Below, piece by piece: positions 1 to 8,896 of a DNA stretch of 64,000 nucleotides; position 1 is the first letter of the stretch; the number at the start of each line of letters is the position of its first letter. The notes under the pieces were generated by a model, which worked only from the letters and a program-made list of their open reading frames with translations, made no database searches and was not told the origin of the DNA. The translations under genes were made by a program, and so were the position numbers. The DNA is from Mycolicibacterium neoaurum (lineage in GTDB: Bacteria; Actinomycetota; Actinomycetes; Mycobacteriales; Mycobacteriaceae): the NCBI RefSeq assembly GCF_036946495.1, contig NZ_JAQIIX010000001.1, forward strand, positions 372,001 through 436,000. Direction: 5' to 3'.

Positions 1-2
1 GG

Positions 3-1574
3 GACAACCTCATCGACTTCGGTCGCTTCACCCTCGACAATTTCGCGGTGCTGGGGTCGGGAACCGCGCGGACGGCTCTGTTGAACTCGGCGGCCGTCGG
101 GATCGGGTCCTCGGTGGTCGCCCTCGTGATCGGCTGCCTGCTCGCCTTCCTTGCTGCCCGCACCGATATCCCCGGTCGCAAACTGATCTATGGCATCGCG
201 ATCATGCCGCTGTTCCTGCCGGCCCTGGTCGGTGCCCTGGCGTGGGCGCTGCTGGCGGGCCCGGCGACGGGCTACCTCAACCTGGCCTTCGGTGCCCTGG
301 GAATTCCACATCTGATGGATATCTACAGCTTCACCGGGATGATCTTCGTCCTCGGCCTCTACTACGCGCCGTATCCGTTTCTGATGGTCCATTCGGCGCT
401 GTCGCTGATGAACCCCGATCTGGAGGATGCGGCCAGCCTACATGGTGCGCCGGTACGGAAGATGCTGCGGGAGATCACGTTTCCGCTGGTGATGCCTGCC
501 GTACTCGGCTCAGCCATCCTGGTCTTCGCGCTCACCGTCGAGAACTTCCCCGTCGCCCAGGTGATCGGCGTACCGGGGGGAGTGGACACCTTGCCCACGC
601 TGATCTACCGGCTCATGAACGCCTCCCCGGCGCGCTCGAACGATGCGGCGGCGGTGGCCGTCGTGCTGACCGTGCTACTGGTCGTCGTGGTGGCGATGCA
701 ACAGCGTGCCATGAGCGGTAAGGAGTTCACGACCGTCAGCGGTAAGGGCGTGCGGGCGCGGCAGGTGTCGCTTCGACGCTGGCGACTGCCGGCGGCGGTG
801 TTCGCGTGGAGCTATTTCGTTCTGGCCGTGCTGCTGCCCGTCGGCGCCTTGATCATCGCTGCCATGCAGACCAGCCCGTATGTCGCCGATCTCGGTCAGC
901 TCGCCCGCCCGGGTGCGCTGTCGCTGTGGAGTATGGGCCGGACCCTGCAGAGCACCGAGTTCCACCAGGTTGTCGTCAACAGTGTGCTGGTCGGGGTGGC
1001 CACCGCTGCGATCGGTACCGCGCTGTGCTTCGCGCTGGCGTACACGCGCTACCGGACCCAGGCGCCGGGCCGCAAACTGCTGGAGTACGTGGCGATGCTG
1101 CCACTTGCGGTCCCGGCGATCGTATTGGGCCTAGGTCTGTTGTGGACATGGCTGGCACTACCGGTCCCCGTATACGGCACGCTGGCGGTGCTCGTCATCG
1201 CGTTCGTGGCCGTGTTCCTGCCACAGGGCTATCGGGGCGTTTCCGCCTCGATCATCCAGTTGGACAAGGACCTCGAGGACAGCGCCGTGATGCTGGGAGC
1301 GCGTCGGCATCGCGCCATCACCTTCGTCACCGCTCCGCTGCTGAGGGTGGGCCTCTCCTCGACCTTCCTGCTGCTGATGATGCTGGCCATGCGCGAGCTG
1401 ACCGCGGCGCTGTTCCTGTTCACCTCCGACACCCGGTTGTTGTCCATCGCGATCTTCGACGCCTATGACAACGGTTCATTCCAGTCTGCGGCGGAGCTCA
1501 GCCTGCTCTACTGCGCCGTCATCGGTGTACTCGCCGTCCTGGCGCGCCGCTTCGGATCCAAGGAGATCTCATGA
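3..1574 (+). CDS. Iron-type ABC transporter permease (two fused permease halves), 5' truncated by window
   Basis: Inner-membrane permease of an ABC importer of the ferric-iron/spermidine class (FbpB-like). The frame is open from base 3, and the residues before the first possible start (GTG at 48) read like a normal N-terminal region, so the gene begins upstream of the window. About 524 residues are visible. Two six-helix halves can be seen, each with a BPD-type cytoplasmic loop: around the segment LEDAASLHGAPVRKML in the first half and LEDSAVMLGARRHRAI in the second. This duplicated layout is typical of iron-type permeases. The stop overlaps the start of the solute-binding lipoprotein by 4 bp (ATGA), so the two are co-translated. 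The ATPase is not in view and presumably lies upstream. Substrate is inferred from family only. Confidence 0.85.
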   Translation, partial: DNLIDFGRFTLDNFAVLGSGTARTALLNSAAVGIGSSVVALVIGCLLAFLAARTDIPGRKLIYGIAIMPLFLPALVGALAWALLAGPATGYLNLAFGALGIPHLMDIYSFTGMIFVLGLYYAPYPFLMVHSALSLMNPDLEDAASLHGAPVRKMLREITFPLVMPAVLGSAILVFALTVENFPVAQVIGVPGGVDTLPTLIYRLMNASPARSNDAAAVAVVLTVLLVVVVAMQQRAMSGKEFTTVSGKGVRARQVSLRRWRLPAAVFAWSYFVLAVLLPVGALIIAAMQTSPYVADLGQLARPGALSLWSMGRTLQSTEFHQVVVNSVLVGVATAAIGTALCFALAYTRYRTQAPGRKLLEYVAMLPLAVPAIVLGLGLLWTWLALPVPVYGTLAVLVIAFVAVFLPQGYRGVSASIIQLDKDLEDSAVMLGARRHRAITFVTAPLLRVGLSSTFLLLMMLAMRELTAALFLFTSDTRLLSIAIFDAYDNGSFQSAAELSLLYCAVIGVLAVLARRFGSKEIS

Positions 1575-2680
1575 GATCGATCACCCGCCTCGTCATCGGA
1601 CTTGTCTCCGCGACAACGGTATTGGCCGCCTGTTCACCGCCGCCGCCGGCACCGGACCTGACCAGGTCTGCCGAGTCGATCTCGCGCGATTCGGCGTTGG
1701 TGATCGACGGTGAGCAGATCGCCGATCCCGATCTATGGGCCGCTGCACAAAAGGATGGTCAGATCACCCTGTACAGCGGGTGGACGGCCGACAGCGAGGC
1801 CGCATTGCTGGATCAGTTCGAGGCCGACACCGGACTCGAAGTGAAGTTGATCCGGCTAACCCCTAATCGCCTGTACGAGCGGATCGTTGCCGAACACGGT
1901 GCCGGAAAGCTCAACGCCGACGTGGTGCGCATCTCCGATGCGGGATTTGTCTCCGGACTGAGTCGACGCGGTGTGTTCCAGCCCTATACGCCACCCACAG
2001 CGACCGATCTGCGCGAGGACGTCGTCTTCGATGACGGCAGCTATTACCGCACGTTCAATCCGATCTACACGTTCGGCTACAACACCGCGTTGGTGGATCC
2101 GGCTGAAGCGCCTGCGAGTTGGAACGATCTTCTCCAGGACCGATGGACCGGCAAGCTCGGCATCGCCCAAGCCGGTGCCGGTGGGAGCGCTCTGGCGCTC
2201 ACCCGGTTTCAGCGTGATGTCCTCGGCGATGAGTATCTGCGCGAGTATGCGGGGGAGACAAGGGTGTTCGACTCTCTCGGTGCAGAACTCGACAGCCTTG
2301 CCCGCGGGGAAATCGATGCGGGCACCGTGGTCGTCAGCAGCGTCAACATCGCGGCCAACGAGAACGCCCCGGTGACATTCGTGGTGCCCGACGAGGGGGT
2401 GACGGCCTATGACTACTACACCGGGGTGGCCTCGACCGCGACGCACCTGGCCGCCGCGAAGGTGTTCCTGAACTGGAATCTGTCCCGGCGCGGTCAGAAC
2501 GTGTTGCGCGACATCGGAGAATATTCGGTCCGCAACGATGTCGCAGCCCCCAACGTGCGCGGTGTCCAGCTGCCGGACTTCGATGATCCGCGCGTTCATC
2601 GCATCACCCCGGCGGAGGCGACCGCGTGGTCGGAACAGGACCAGCGGGCGTGGAATGCCATCTTTGGATACAACGAATAG
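1571..2680 (+). CDS. ABC transporter substrate-binding lipoprotein (iron-type)
   Basis: Extracytoplasmic solute-binding protein of 369 residues. The N-terminus has a basic start, a hydrophobic core and a lipobox (VLAAC, Cys at about residue 21), so it is expected to be exported and lipid-anchored. The body resembles the SBP_bac_6/ferric-binding family: YSGWTADSEAALLDQFE near residue 70 corresponds to the usual 'YS..T...' opening, followed by GYNTALV and the WxDLL motif. It overlaps the permease gene by 4 bp, forming a transport operon. A GC-rich hairpin about 60 bp after the stop probably ends the transcript. Iron is the likeliest ligand by family, but a small organic anion or sugar phosphate cannot be excluded because aldolase and kinase genes follow. 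Confidence 0.82.
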   Translation: MRSITRLVIGLVSATTVLAACSPPPPAPDLTRSAESISRDSALVIDGEQIADPDLWAAAQKDGQITLYSGWTADSEAALLDQFEADTGLEVKLIRLTPNRLYERIVAEHGAGKLNADVVRISDAGFVSGLSRRGVFQPYTPPTATDLREDVVFDDGSYYRTFNPIYTFGYNTALVDPAEAPASWNDLLQDRWTGKLGIAQAGAGGSALALTRFQRDVLGDEYLREYAGETRVFDSLGAELDSLARGEIDAGTVVVSSVNIAANENAPVTFVVPDEGVTAYDYYTGVASTATHLAAAKVFLNWNLSRRGQNVLRDIGEYSVRNDVAAPNVRGVQLPDFDDPRVHRITPAEATAWSEQDQRAWNAIFGYNE

Positions 2681-2740
2681 AACGGCGGCGAGTCGGCGCA
2701 GTTTTGCTGCTGAGCTGGTCCCCTGACCCGTAGTGTGAAA

Positions 2741-2771
2741 GCCCGGGTCCACCACCTGAGCGGACCCGGGC
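2741..2771. terminator. Terminator-like hairpin after ABC operon
   Basis: Perfect 10-bp inverted repeat GCCCGGGTCC / GGACCCGGGC with an 11-nt loop, lying 61 bp after the lipoprotein stop codon and before the GAF-EAL gene. There is no clear U-tract, which is common for actinobacterial terminators. Confidence 0.55.
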
Positions 2772-2849
2772 AGAGTTGATCGCGACGCCACCTGTTCGGG
2801 GGGTGAGGGGTTTCACGATGTATGTCCCACGCCGGTTCGGGGCGAGCTG

Positions 2850-4172
2850 GTGGCAGAGGCCAGCCGGGCACGGAATCGCGCGATGCGCAACCTGATCGCT
2901 GCGATCAATGCGTCCATCGATCCGGCGGCGTTGACCCGCCGGATCACCGAACAGATGTGTTTGTTCACCCCGAAAGCAGATGGCGCGGCCGTCAGCATCC
3001 TGGCGCCCACCGACGAGTTCGTCGTGGTCTCGGCCTTTGGCGTCGTGGAATCCCTGCTGGGCCTGCGCCTGCCGGTCGCCGGGACGTTCCAGGGGATGGC
3101 GGTGGCCACCGGTCGACCACAGCTCAGTGACGACGCGCCCAACGATCCGGCCGTGACCGCCGAGGTCCGCGCCATCGGGTCGCAGCTGGGATTGCGGACC
3201 CTGGCCGTCTTTCCGCTGCGCCATCGCGACACCGCGATCGGCGCGTTGTCGATGACGTCGAAACAACCGGGCCGGTTCGACGAACGCGATATCGCCGCGA
3301 TGGCGGCGGCGAGCACGTTCATCTCGGGATTGATCAGCGCGCATACCGAGCTCTCGGCGCTGCTGGATGCGTTTCTGGTTGATCCGAACCTGCCGGACGA
3401 CTCCACCACGCAATTCCTGGCCTCGGTGTTGCTTCCCGATATGGCGCGCGAGGACCGACTGCATCAGCGACTCGACGCCGTGCTGGCCGATCCGGCCAAC
3501 CTGGACATCGTGTTCCAGCCGATCGTCGATCTGAACACCGGAGATGCCACCGGTTTCGAGGGATTGTGCCGCTTCCCGACCGACGGCGAGTTGACCCCGA
3601 AACAGTGGTTCGATGTCGCGCGCCGTCTCGGCCGGAGCCTCAGTTTGGAACTGGCGGCGCTGCGACGCCTGCTCGTCAACGCCGAGGATCTTCCGCCGGC
3701 GTCCTTCGTGGCCGCCAATCTCAGTCCGGTGACGGCGATGAACCCTGCGGTGCAGGAGCTCCTGATCTCGGTGCAGCGGCCGCTCGTCGTCGAGATCACC
3801 GAGCACGAACCGTTCCCGGACGATCTCGCCGAAGCGCTGACCCCGTTGCGGGAAGCAGGGATCCGCCTCGCCATCGACGACGCCGGCGCAGGTTTCGCAA
3901 GCTTCAACCAGCTGTTGCGCCTCCGACCGGACATCATCAAGATCGACGGAGATCTCACCTCGGGCATCGACACCGACCCGGTCCGGCGTGCGCTGGCATC
4001 GTCGATCGTACGACTGGGCAGTGAACTGAATGCCGTGACGGTCTCCGAAGCGGTCGAGGACCTCAATCAGGTGAGCACCCTTCGCGATCTCGGCGTGGAC
4101 CTCGGTCAGGGATATCTCTTCGGACGTCCGACCGCGTACCGTGCCGGCGGACCCGTGACAATGTCCGGATGA
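2850..4172 (+). CDS. GAF-EAL domain protein (putative c-di-GMP phosphodiesterase)
   Basis: Cytoplasmic protein of 440 residues. Residues about 25-165 look like a GAF sensory domain and 205-430 like an EAL domain, which hydrolyses cyclic di-GMP to pGpG. The signature E is present in FEGLCR (E237; EGL rather than EAL). Other conserved elements are visible: FQPIVDL, NLSP, EITEHE, IDDAGAGFASF (the Asp pair), IIKIDG (Lys), SEAVE and QGYLFGRP. The metal and base residues therefore seem intact. No GGDEF domain is present. The GTG start at 2850 is chosen because no better start is in frame. The stop overlaps the aldolase start by 4 bp, an unusual pairing of a signalling enzyme with sugar metabolism genes. 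Activity is inferred from motif conservation. Confidence 0.8.
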   Translation: MAEASRARNRAMRNLIAAINASIDPAALTRRITEQMCLFTPKADGAAVSILAPTDEFVVVSAFGVVESLLGLRLPVAGTFQGMAVATGRPQLSDDAPNDPAVTAEVRAIGSQLGLRTLAVFPLRHRDTAIGALSMTSKQPGRFDERDIAAMAAASTFISGLISAHTELSALLDAFLVDPNLPDDSTTQFLASVLLPDMAREDRLHQRLDAVLADPANLDIVFQPIVDLNTGDATGFEGLCRFPTDGELTPKQWFDVARRLGRSLSLELAALRRLLVNAEDLPPASFVAANLSPVTAMNPAVQELLISVQRPLVVEITEHEPFPDDLAEALTPLREAGIRLAIDDAGAGFASFNQLLRLRPDIIKIDGDLTSGIDTDPVRRALASSIVRLGSELNAVTVSEAVEDLNQVSTLRDLGVDLGQGYLFGRPTAYRAGGPVTMSG

Positions 4173-4825
4173 ACCGTGCAACACTTCGACGCGATGTCGC
4201 ATCCACCGCTCGGCGACTGGCCGCAGAGGGACTGCTCATCGGCAGCGCGGGAAATGTCTCGGCCCGTTGTGGCGACATCATCGCCGTCACGGCCACGGGC
4301 GTGATCATGTCGGAATGCGATGTCGATGACGTCACCGAGGTCGATCGCGCCGGACAGGTGATCACCGGAACGCTGGCGCCCACCTCGGAATTGGGTCTGC
4401 ATCTCGGGGTGTACGAGACGTTCGACACCGCCGCGGTGGTGCACACCCACGCTCCGTTCAGCACGGCGGTCGCCTGTCTGGATGGCCTCGATGTGTTACC
4501 GGTGCTGCATTACCAACAACTCGTGCTCGGGGGTGACATAGCGATCGTGCCGTATGCACCGTTCGGGTCAGCGGACCTGGCCGCCGGCGTCGTCGAGGCT
4601 CTGCGCGGACGTCAGGCCACGCTGATGGCCAATCACGGCTCGGTTGCCGTCGGTACCGACCTGGAGGCCGCGCTGCAGAATGCGTTACTGCTGGAGTGGT
4701 TGGCCGCGCTGTACCAGCGCACCCGGTCGATGGGACCACCGCGGGCGCTGACGCCGGATCAACAGTCCGCCACCATCATTCAGGCGGTGGCACTACAGTA
4801 TGGAGCCCGGAAGGACGTCCCATGA
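4169..4825 (+). CDS. Class II aldolase/adducin family protein
   Basis: Zinc-dependent aldolase or epimerase-type fold of 218 residues, the normal size for L-fuculose-phosphate aldolase relatives. Visible motifs are GSAGNVSAR near residue 25 (phosphate-binding loop), HTHAPFS near residue 92 (two metal histidines) and NHG near residue 150 (third metal histidine). The protein would cleave or form a C-C bond in a phosphorylated sugar. It overlaps the upstream EAL gene and the downstream PfkB kinase by 4 bp each, so kinase plus aldolase probably act in sequence: phosphorylation of a sugar followed by retro-aldol cleavage. The substrate cannot be read from sequence. Confidence 0.82.
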   Translation: MNRATLRRDVASTARRLAAEGLLIGSAGNVSARCGDIIAVTATGVIMSECDVDDVTEVDRAGQVITGTLAPTSELGLHLGVYETFDTAAVVHTHAPFSTAVACLDGLDVLPVLHYQQLVLGGDIAIVPYAPFGSADLAAGVVEALRGRQATLMANHGSVAVGTDLEAALQNALLLEWLAALYQRTRSMGPPRALTPDQQSATIIQAVALQYGARKDVP

Positions 4826-5757
4826 CCGCACTCACCGTCGCTGCCGTGGGAGTCCACGTTCTCGATGTCCACGTCCTCGGCGCCGCCGCGATCCCGGAAG
4901 GCTCGACAGGGTCTCTGGTGGAGAGCATCGGCATGTCACCGGCGGGCACCGCGGCCGGCACCGCGGTGATCTTCAGCAGATTGGGCGCGACCGTGCGGAC
5001 GTTCGGCGCTGTCGGCGCGGACGCGCTGGGGATCACCCTGCTCTCACTGCTGAACGCCGAAGGAGTCGACACCGCGGGGGTGGTGCGCGAGCCCGCGGCT
5101 CAGACCTCGGCATCGGTCATCCCGATCCGGTCCAACGGCGACCGGCCCGCATGGCACTGTGTCGGCGCCAACGGTCACCACAAGCTCGACCAGATTGACC
5201 AGATGGCAGCTCTCGGCGTGACCCACCTGCACCTCGGCGGGCCGGAATTCTACGGTGGACCGGCTGCGGCGACACTGCTCAGCGCCGCGAAGGGCAGGGG
5301 GATCACCACATCGGTGGACATCCTCGCCGGCGGCGATCCCGGCCTACTCGCGTGGATCGCCGACGCGTTGCCTCATGTCGACTACCTGCTGCCCAACGAC
5401 GAGCAGGTGCGCGGTTTCACCGGGATCACCGATCTGACCGCCGGCGCCCGGGCGTTCCTCGATCGTGGAGTCGGATGCGTCGCACTGACGTGCGGCGGTG
5501 ACGGCGCATTGGTGGTCACCGACCGGGACAGCGTGGAGGTGCCGGCCTTCGTCGTCGACGTCGTCGACACCACCGGATGCGGTGACGCGTTCTCCGCGGG
5601 TTTCCTCACCGGCCGCGCCGAGGGGCTCGGACTCGGTGAATCGGCAACACTCGGCTGCGCGGTCGCCGCACAGGTGGCGCAGGGGATCGGCACCACCGCA
5701 GGCGATTACGACCTGCCGCGCATCCGGGAGTACGCCGGCATCACCTGTGCCGGGTGA
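4822..5757 (+). CDS. PfkB-family carbohydrate kinase
   Basis: Ribokinase/PfkB-type sugar kinase, 311 residues when started at the ATG at 4822, which overlaps the aldolase stop by 4 bp (ATGA). A GTG at 4696 is in frame but would overlap the aldolase by about 130 bp and adds residues unlike the family. Motifs include the N-terminal substrate region AGTAAGTAVIFSRLGA with a following FGAVGADALG, and the C-terminal signature DTTGCGDAFSAGF, where the GD pair supplies the catalytic aspartate. It is expected to transfer phosphate from ATP to a sugar or nucleoside. It ends 7 bp before the convergent allantoinase gene. Confidence 0.85.
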   Translation: MTALTVAAVGVHVLDVHVLGAAAIPEGSTGSLVESIGMSPAGTAAGTAVIFSRLGATVRTFGAVGADALGITLLSLLNAEGVDTAGVVREPAAQTSASVIPIRSNGDRPAWHCVGANGHHKLDQIDQMAALGVTHLHLGGPEFYGGPAAATLLSAAKGRGITTSVDILAGGDPGLLAWIADALPHVDYLLPNDEQVRGFTGITDLTAGARAFLDRGVGCVALTCGGDGALVVTDRDSVEVPAFVVDVVDTTGCGDAFSAGFLTGRAEGLGLGESATLGCAVAAQVAQGIGTTAGDYDLPRIREYAGITCAG

Positions 5758-5764
5758 GAAATCG

Positions 5765-7141
5765 CTAAACCCCGCCGCGACGAAGCATCCGGCCGTGCGG
5801 GTTGGTGAAGTCGATCTTCTTGCCGCGCAGCCAGGTGCTCGTCACGACCCCGGCCAGCGCACGCCCGTCATAGGGGCTGACCGGATTCTTGTGGTGCAGC
5901 TTGTGCACATCGACGACCTGAGCGGAGTCCGGCTCGAAGATGGCGAAGTCCGCGTCGTAACCGAGCGCGATCTTGCCCTTGGTGTTCAGTCCCGCCAATG
6001 CCGCGGGCTTGGCGGCCATCCAGTCCACCACCTGGGTCAGCTCGATACCGCGGCGCTTGGCCTCGGTCCAGATGAGCGACAGGCCGAGTTGCAGTGAAGC
6101 GACCCCACCCCACGCGATCCCGAAATCACCGTTCTCGACGTCCTTGAGGTCGATGGTCGACGGCGAGTGGTCGGAGACGATGCAGTCGATCGTGCCGTCG
6201 AGCAGGCCTTGCCACAGCAATTCCCGATTCGACGCCTCGCGGATCGGCGGACAGCATTTGAACGCGGTGGCGCCGTTCGGTATCTCCTCGGCCAGCAGAG
6301 TCAAGTAGTGGGGGCAGGTCTCGACGGTGATCTTGACGCCATCGCGCTTAGCGGTCGCGAGCATCGGCAGCGCATCGGAGGAGGACAGGTGCAGGATGTG
6401 CGCGCGGACCCCGGTCCAGCGAGCGCGCTCGATCACCTCGGCGATCGCGACGTTCTCGGCACCACGGGGACGGGAGGCGAGGAATCGTTCGTATTTGTTG
6501 CCCTCGGCAGACGGTGCCCTGTCGATCGCTCGGGAGTCTTCGGCATGCACGATCATCATGGAGTCGAAACCGGCCAGCACGGCCATGTCCTTTTCCATCT
6601 CGTCGGCGTCCAGGTGCGGGAACTCGTCGACACCTGAGTGCAGCAGGAAGCACTTGAAGCCGAAGACACCGTCATCGTGCAGGCCGCGCAGGTCGTCGGT
6701 GTTTCCGGGGATCGCGCCACCCCAGAATCCGACGTCGATATGGGTCTTTCCCGAAGCCGCTGCCCGCTTGGCGTTGAGCGCCTCGACGTTGACCGTCGGC
6801 GGAATGGAGTTCAGCGGCATGTCGATCAGCGTGGTCACGCCACCGGCAGCAGCGGCGCGGGTGGCCGAGTCGAAGCCCTCCCACTCGGTACGACCCGGCT
6901 CGTTGACGTGGACGTGAGTATCGACCAGGCCGGGGATCATCACCTGGTCGGCGGTCAGTTCGACGATCTCGGTCGCGGTGAGGCCACTGCCCAGTGGCTC
7001 GATCGCGACGATACGGCCGTCGCGGATGCCGATCTCGCGTGCCACGATGCCCGCGGTCGTCAGGGTGCGTTCACCGCGGACCACCAGGTCGTACTCGGGC
7101 CGATCCGAGGGTGTGGACGGGTCGTCAACGTGCGAAGTCAT
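5765..7141 (-). CDS. allB: Allantoinase
   Basis: Cyclic amidohydrolase of 458 residues that opens the hydantoin ring of allantoin to allantoate in purine catabolism. Signature segments: DTHVHVNEPGRTEWEGF (two metal histidines plus the allantoinase-type NEPGRTEWEGF), AAAGGVTTLIDMP, FKCFLLHSGVDE (the lysine that is carbamylated in this family), LHLSSS and IVSDHSPS (late metal and catalytic region). The match to allantoinase is closer than to dihydroorotase or hydantoinase because of EPGRTEWEGF and IDMPLNSIPPT. The gene is divergent from the permease gene. A 15-bp palindrome at 7183-7197, 42-56 bp upstream of the start codon, is probably an IclR-type operator. Confidence 0.93.
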   Translation of the reverse strand: MTSHVDDPSTPSDRPEYDLVVRGERTLTTAGIVAREIGIRDGRIVAIEPLGSGLTATEIVELTADQVMIPGLVDTHVHVNEPGRTEWEGFDSATRAAAAGGVTTLIDMPLNSIPPTVNVEALNAKRAAASGKTHIDVGFWGGAIPGNTDDLRGLHDDGVFGFKCFLLHSGVDEFPHLDADEMEKDMAVLAGFDSMMIVHAEDSRAIDRAPSAEGNKYERFLASRPRGAENVAIAEVIERARWTGVRAHILHLSSSDALPMLATAKRDGVKITVETCPHYLTLLAEEIPNGATAFKCCPPIREASNRELLWQGLLDGTIDCIVSDHSPSTIDLKDVENGDFGIAWGGVASLQLGLSLIWTEAKRRGIELTQVVDWMAAKPAALAGLNTKGKIALGYDADFAIFEPDSAQVVDVHKLHHKNPVSPYDGRALAGVVTSTWLRGKKIDFTNPHGRMLRRGGV

Positions 7142-7182
7142 CGGCAGCTCTCCGTAGCGAGGTACACATGTCCTCGATCGAA

Positions 7183-7197
7183 TTCCTCATTGTGGAA
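7183..7197. promoter_or_regulatory. Putative IclR-type operator (allantoinase side)
   Basis: TTCCTCATTGTGGAA, a 15-bp imperfect palindrome upstream of allantoinase. It shares the pattern TTCC-N7-GGA(A/G) with sites at 7314, 11834 and 11901. Binding by the IclR protein encoded at 11969-12730 is inferred from position and repetition, not shown. Confidence 0.6.
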
Positions 7198-7313
7198 GTA
7201 AGCCTCCATCGTAGTGCGAGGTTAGATGTGAGCGCGGACACAGTCAATTGCGAACGAAGGCTTGACACACGACGTCCACATACGCGTTACTTATGAAATC
7301 TGTGGAACTTTTC

Positions 7314-7328
7314 TTCCGCACAGTGGAA
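7314..7328. promoter_or_regulatory. Putative IclR-type operator (permease side)
   Basis: TTCCGCACAGTGGAA, same 15-bp pattern as the site at 7183, located 53 bp before the NCS1 permease start. An extra half-site TGTGGAA lies at 7301-7307. Confidence 0.6.
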
Positions 7329-7380
7329 TTTTGCGGCGGCGCCCCTGGTGTCGGCGCTCCTACCGTGACAGGCGTACCCC

Positions 7381-8889
7381 ATGAGCACAGAGTCCACCGG
7401 TCTCCTCGGCGACTCCGACCGTAACGACGCGGCAGCACTGGCGGATGTGAGTCCGCACCTCTACAACACCGATCTCGCGCCCACCCGGCGCGCCGGCCGA
7501 CGCTGGGGTGCGTACAACATCTTCACCTTGTGGGCCAACGATGTTCACAGTCTGGGCAACTACTCGTTCGCCATCGGCCTGTTCGCCCTCGGCCTGGGCG
7601 GGTGGCAGATTCTGTTGGCGCTCGGACTCGGCGGGATGTTCCTTTTCCTGCTCCTCAACCTGTCCGGGTTCATGGGGGAGAAGACCGGCGTCCCGTTCCC
7701 GGTGATGAGCCGCATCGCTTTCGGTATCCGGGGCGCGCAGATCCCCGCCCTGATCCGCGGGGCGGTGGCGATTGCCTGGTTCGGCATCCAGACCTACCTC
7801 GCCTCGGTGGTGCTGCGCATCATGATCATCGCGCTCGCGCCGTCGGCGGCAACCCTGGATTCGAACAGCGTCCTGGGCCTGTCGACGCTGGGCTGGATCT
7901 CGTTCGTCTCGCTGTGGGTGATCCAGGTGATCATCGTCAGCTACGGCATGGAGATGATCCGCAAGTACGAGGCGTTCGCCGGTCCGGTCATCCTGTTCAC
8001 CATGATCGCCCTGGCGATCTGGATGCTGAGCAACGCCGACTGGAGCATTGCGTGGTCGACTCCCGACTCGCTGACCGGTGTCGACATGTGGTTGAAGATC
8101 ATCGGCGGTGCGAGCCTGTGGGTCGCCATCTATGGCACCTTCGTCCTCAACTTCTGCGATTTCACTCGCAATGCGACATCCAAGGGCGCCATCGTGCGCG
8201 GCAACTTCTGGGGCATCCCGCTGAACATGCTGGTGTTCGGAGGCATCGTGATCACGCTTGCCGGTGCGCAGTTCCGCATCGACGGCCGCATCATCGAGGC
8301 GCCTGCCGATATCGTCCAGGAGGTGCCCAACACGCTGCTGTTGGTGCTGGCCGCGCTCGCGCTGCTGATCCTGACCATCGCGGTGAATCTGATGGCCAAT
8401 TTCGTCGCCCCGATCTACGCGCTGAACAATCTCTTCCCCAAGCACCTCAACTTCCGACGCGCCGCCTTCATCTCGGCGGTCATCGGTCTGGTGATCCTGC
8501 CGTGGAACCTGTACAACTCACCCGCGGTCATCAACTACTTCCTCGGTGGGCTCGGCGCGATCCTCGGCCCGTTGTTCGGCATCATCATGGTCGACTATTG
8601 GCTGGTGCGCCGATCGAAGATCAACGTGCTGGCCCTGTTCACCGTCGACGCCGCCGGGGAGTATCACTATGCGAAGGGCGTGAACATGCGTGCCGTTGCC
8701 GCCCTTGCCATCACCGCGGTCGCCGCACTGCTGATGGCCTTCGTCCCGGCATTCAAGGTCGTCTCGGAGTTCTCCTGGTTCATCGGGGCCGGACTCGGCG
8801 CGATCGTCTACTGGATGTTCGCGGACCGTCGGGGCCCGTTCAACGATGTATCGGGAGAGCCCATCGCCGTGACCAGCACGCACCACTAG
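7381..8889 (+). CDS. NCS1-family transporter, probable allantoin permease
   Basis: Integral membrane symporter of 502 residues, the usual length for nucleobase:cation symporter-1 proteins, with about 12 hydrophobic segments. Family features seen: RRWGAYNIFTLWANDVHSLGNY near residue 40 (TM1 substrate and sodium region), GVPFPVMSRIAFGIRG near residue 100 and NFCDFTR near residue 258. Placement between allantoinase and an allantoin-type racemase, divergent from allantoinase and sharing the operator region, supports allantoin or a related hydantoin as substrate. Uracil, cytosine or benzyl-hydantoin transport are alternatives within the family. The start ATG at 7381 fits the first conserved positions. 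Confidence 0.85.
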   Translation: MSTESTGLLGDSDRNDAAALADVSPHLYNTDLAPTRRAGRRWGAYNIFTLWANDVHSLGNYSFAIGLFALGLGGWQILLALGLGGMFLFLLLNLSGFMGEKTGVPFPVMSRIAFGIRGAQIPALIRGAVAIAWFGIQTYLASVVLRIMIIALAPSAATLDSNSVLGLSTLGWISFVSLWVIQVIIVSYGMEMIRKYEAFAGPVILFTMIALAIWMLSNADWSIAWSTPDSLTGVDMWLKIIGGASLWVAIYGTFVLNFCDFTRNATSKGAIVRGNFWGIPLNMLVFGGIVITLAGAQFRIDGRIIEAPADIVQEVPNTLLLVLAALALLILTIAVNLMANFVAPIYALNNLFPKHLNFRRAAFISAVIGLVILPWNLYNSPAVINYFLGGLGAILGPLFGIIMVDYWLVRRSKINVLALFTVDAAGEYHYAKGVNMRAVAALAITAVAALLMAFVPAFKVVSEFSWFIGAGLGAIVYWMFADRRGPFNDVSGEPIAVTSTHH

Positions 8890-8896
8890 GGACCTC

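Noticed and set aside
2604..4202. Long reverse-strand open frame opposite the GAF-EAL gene
   Set aside because: It has no domain signature and is antisense to a well-supported gene; the length reflects high GC content.
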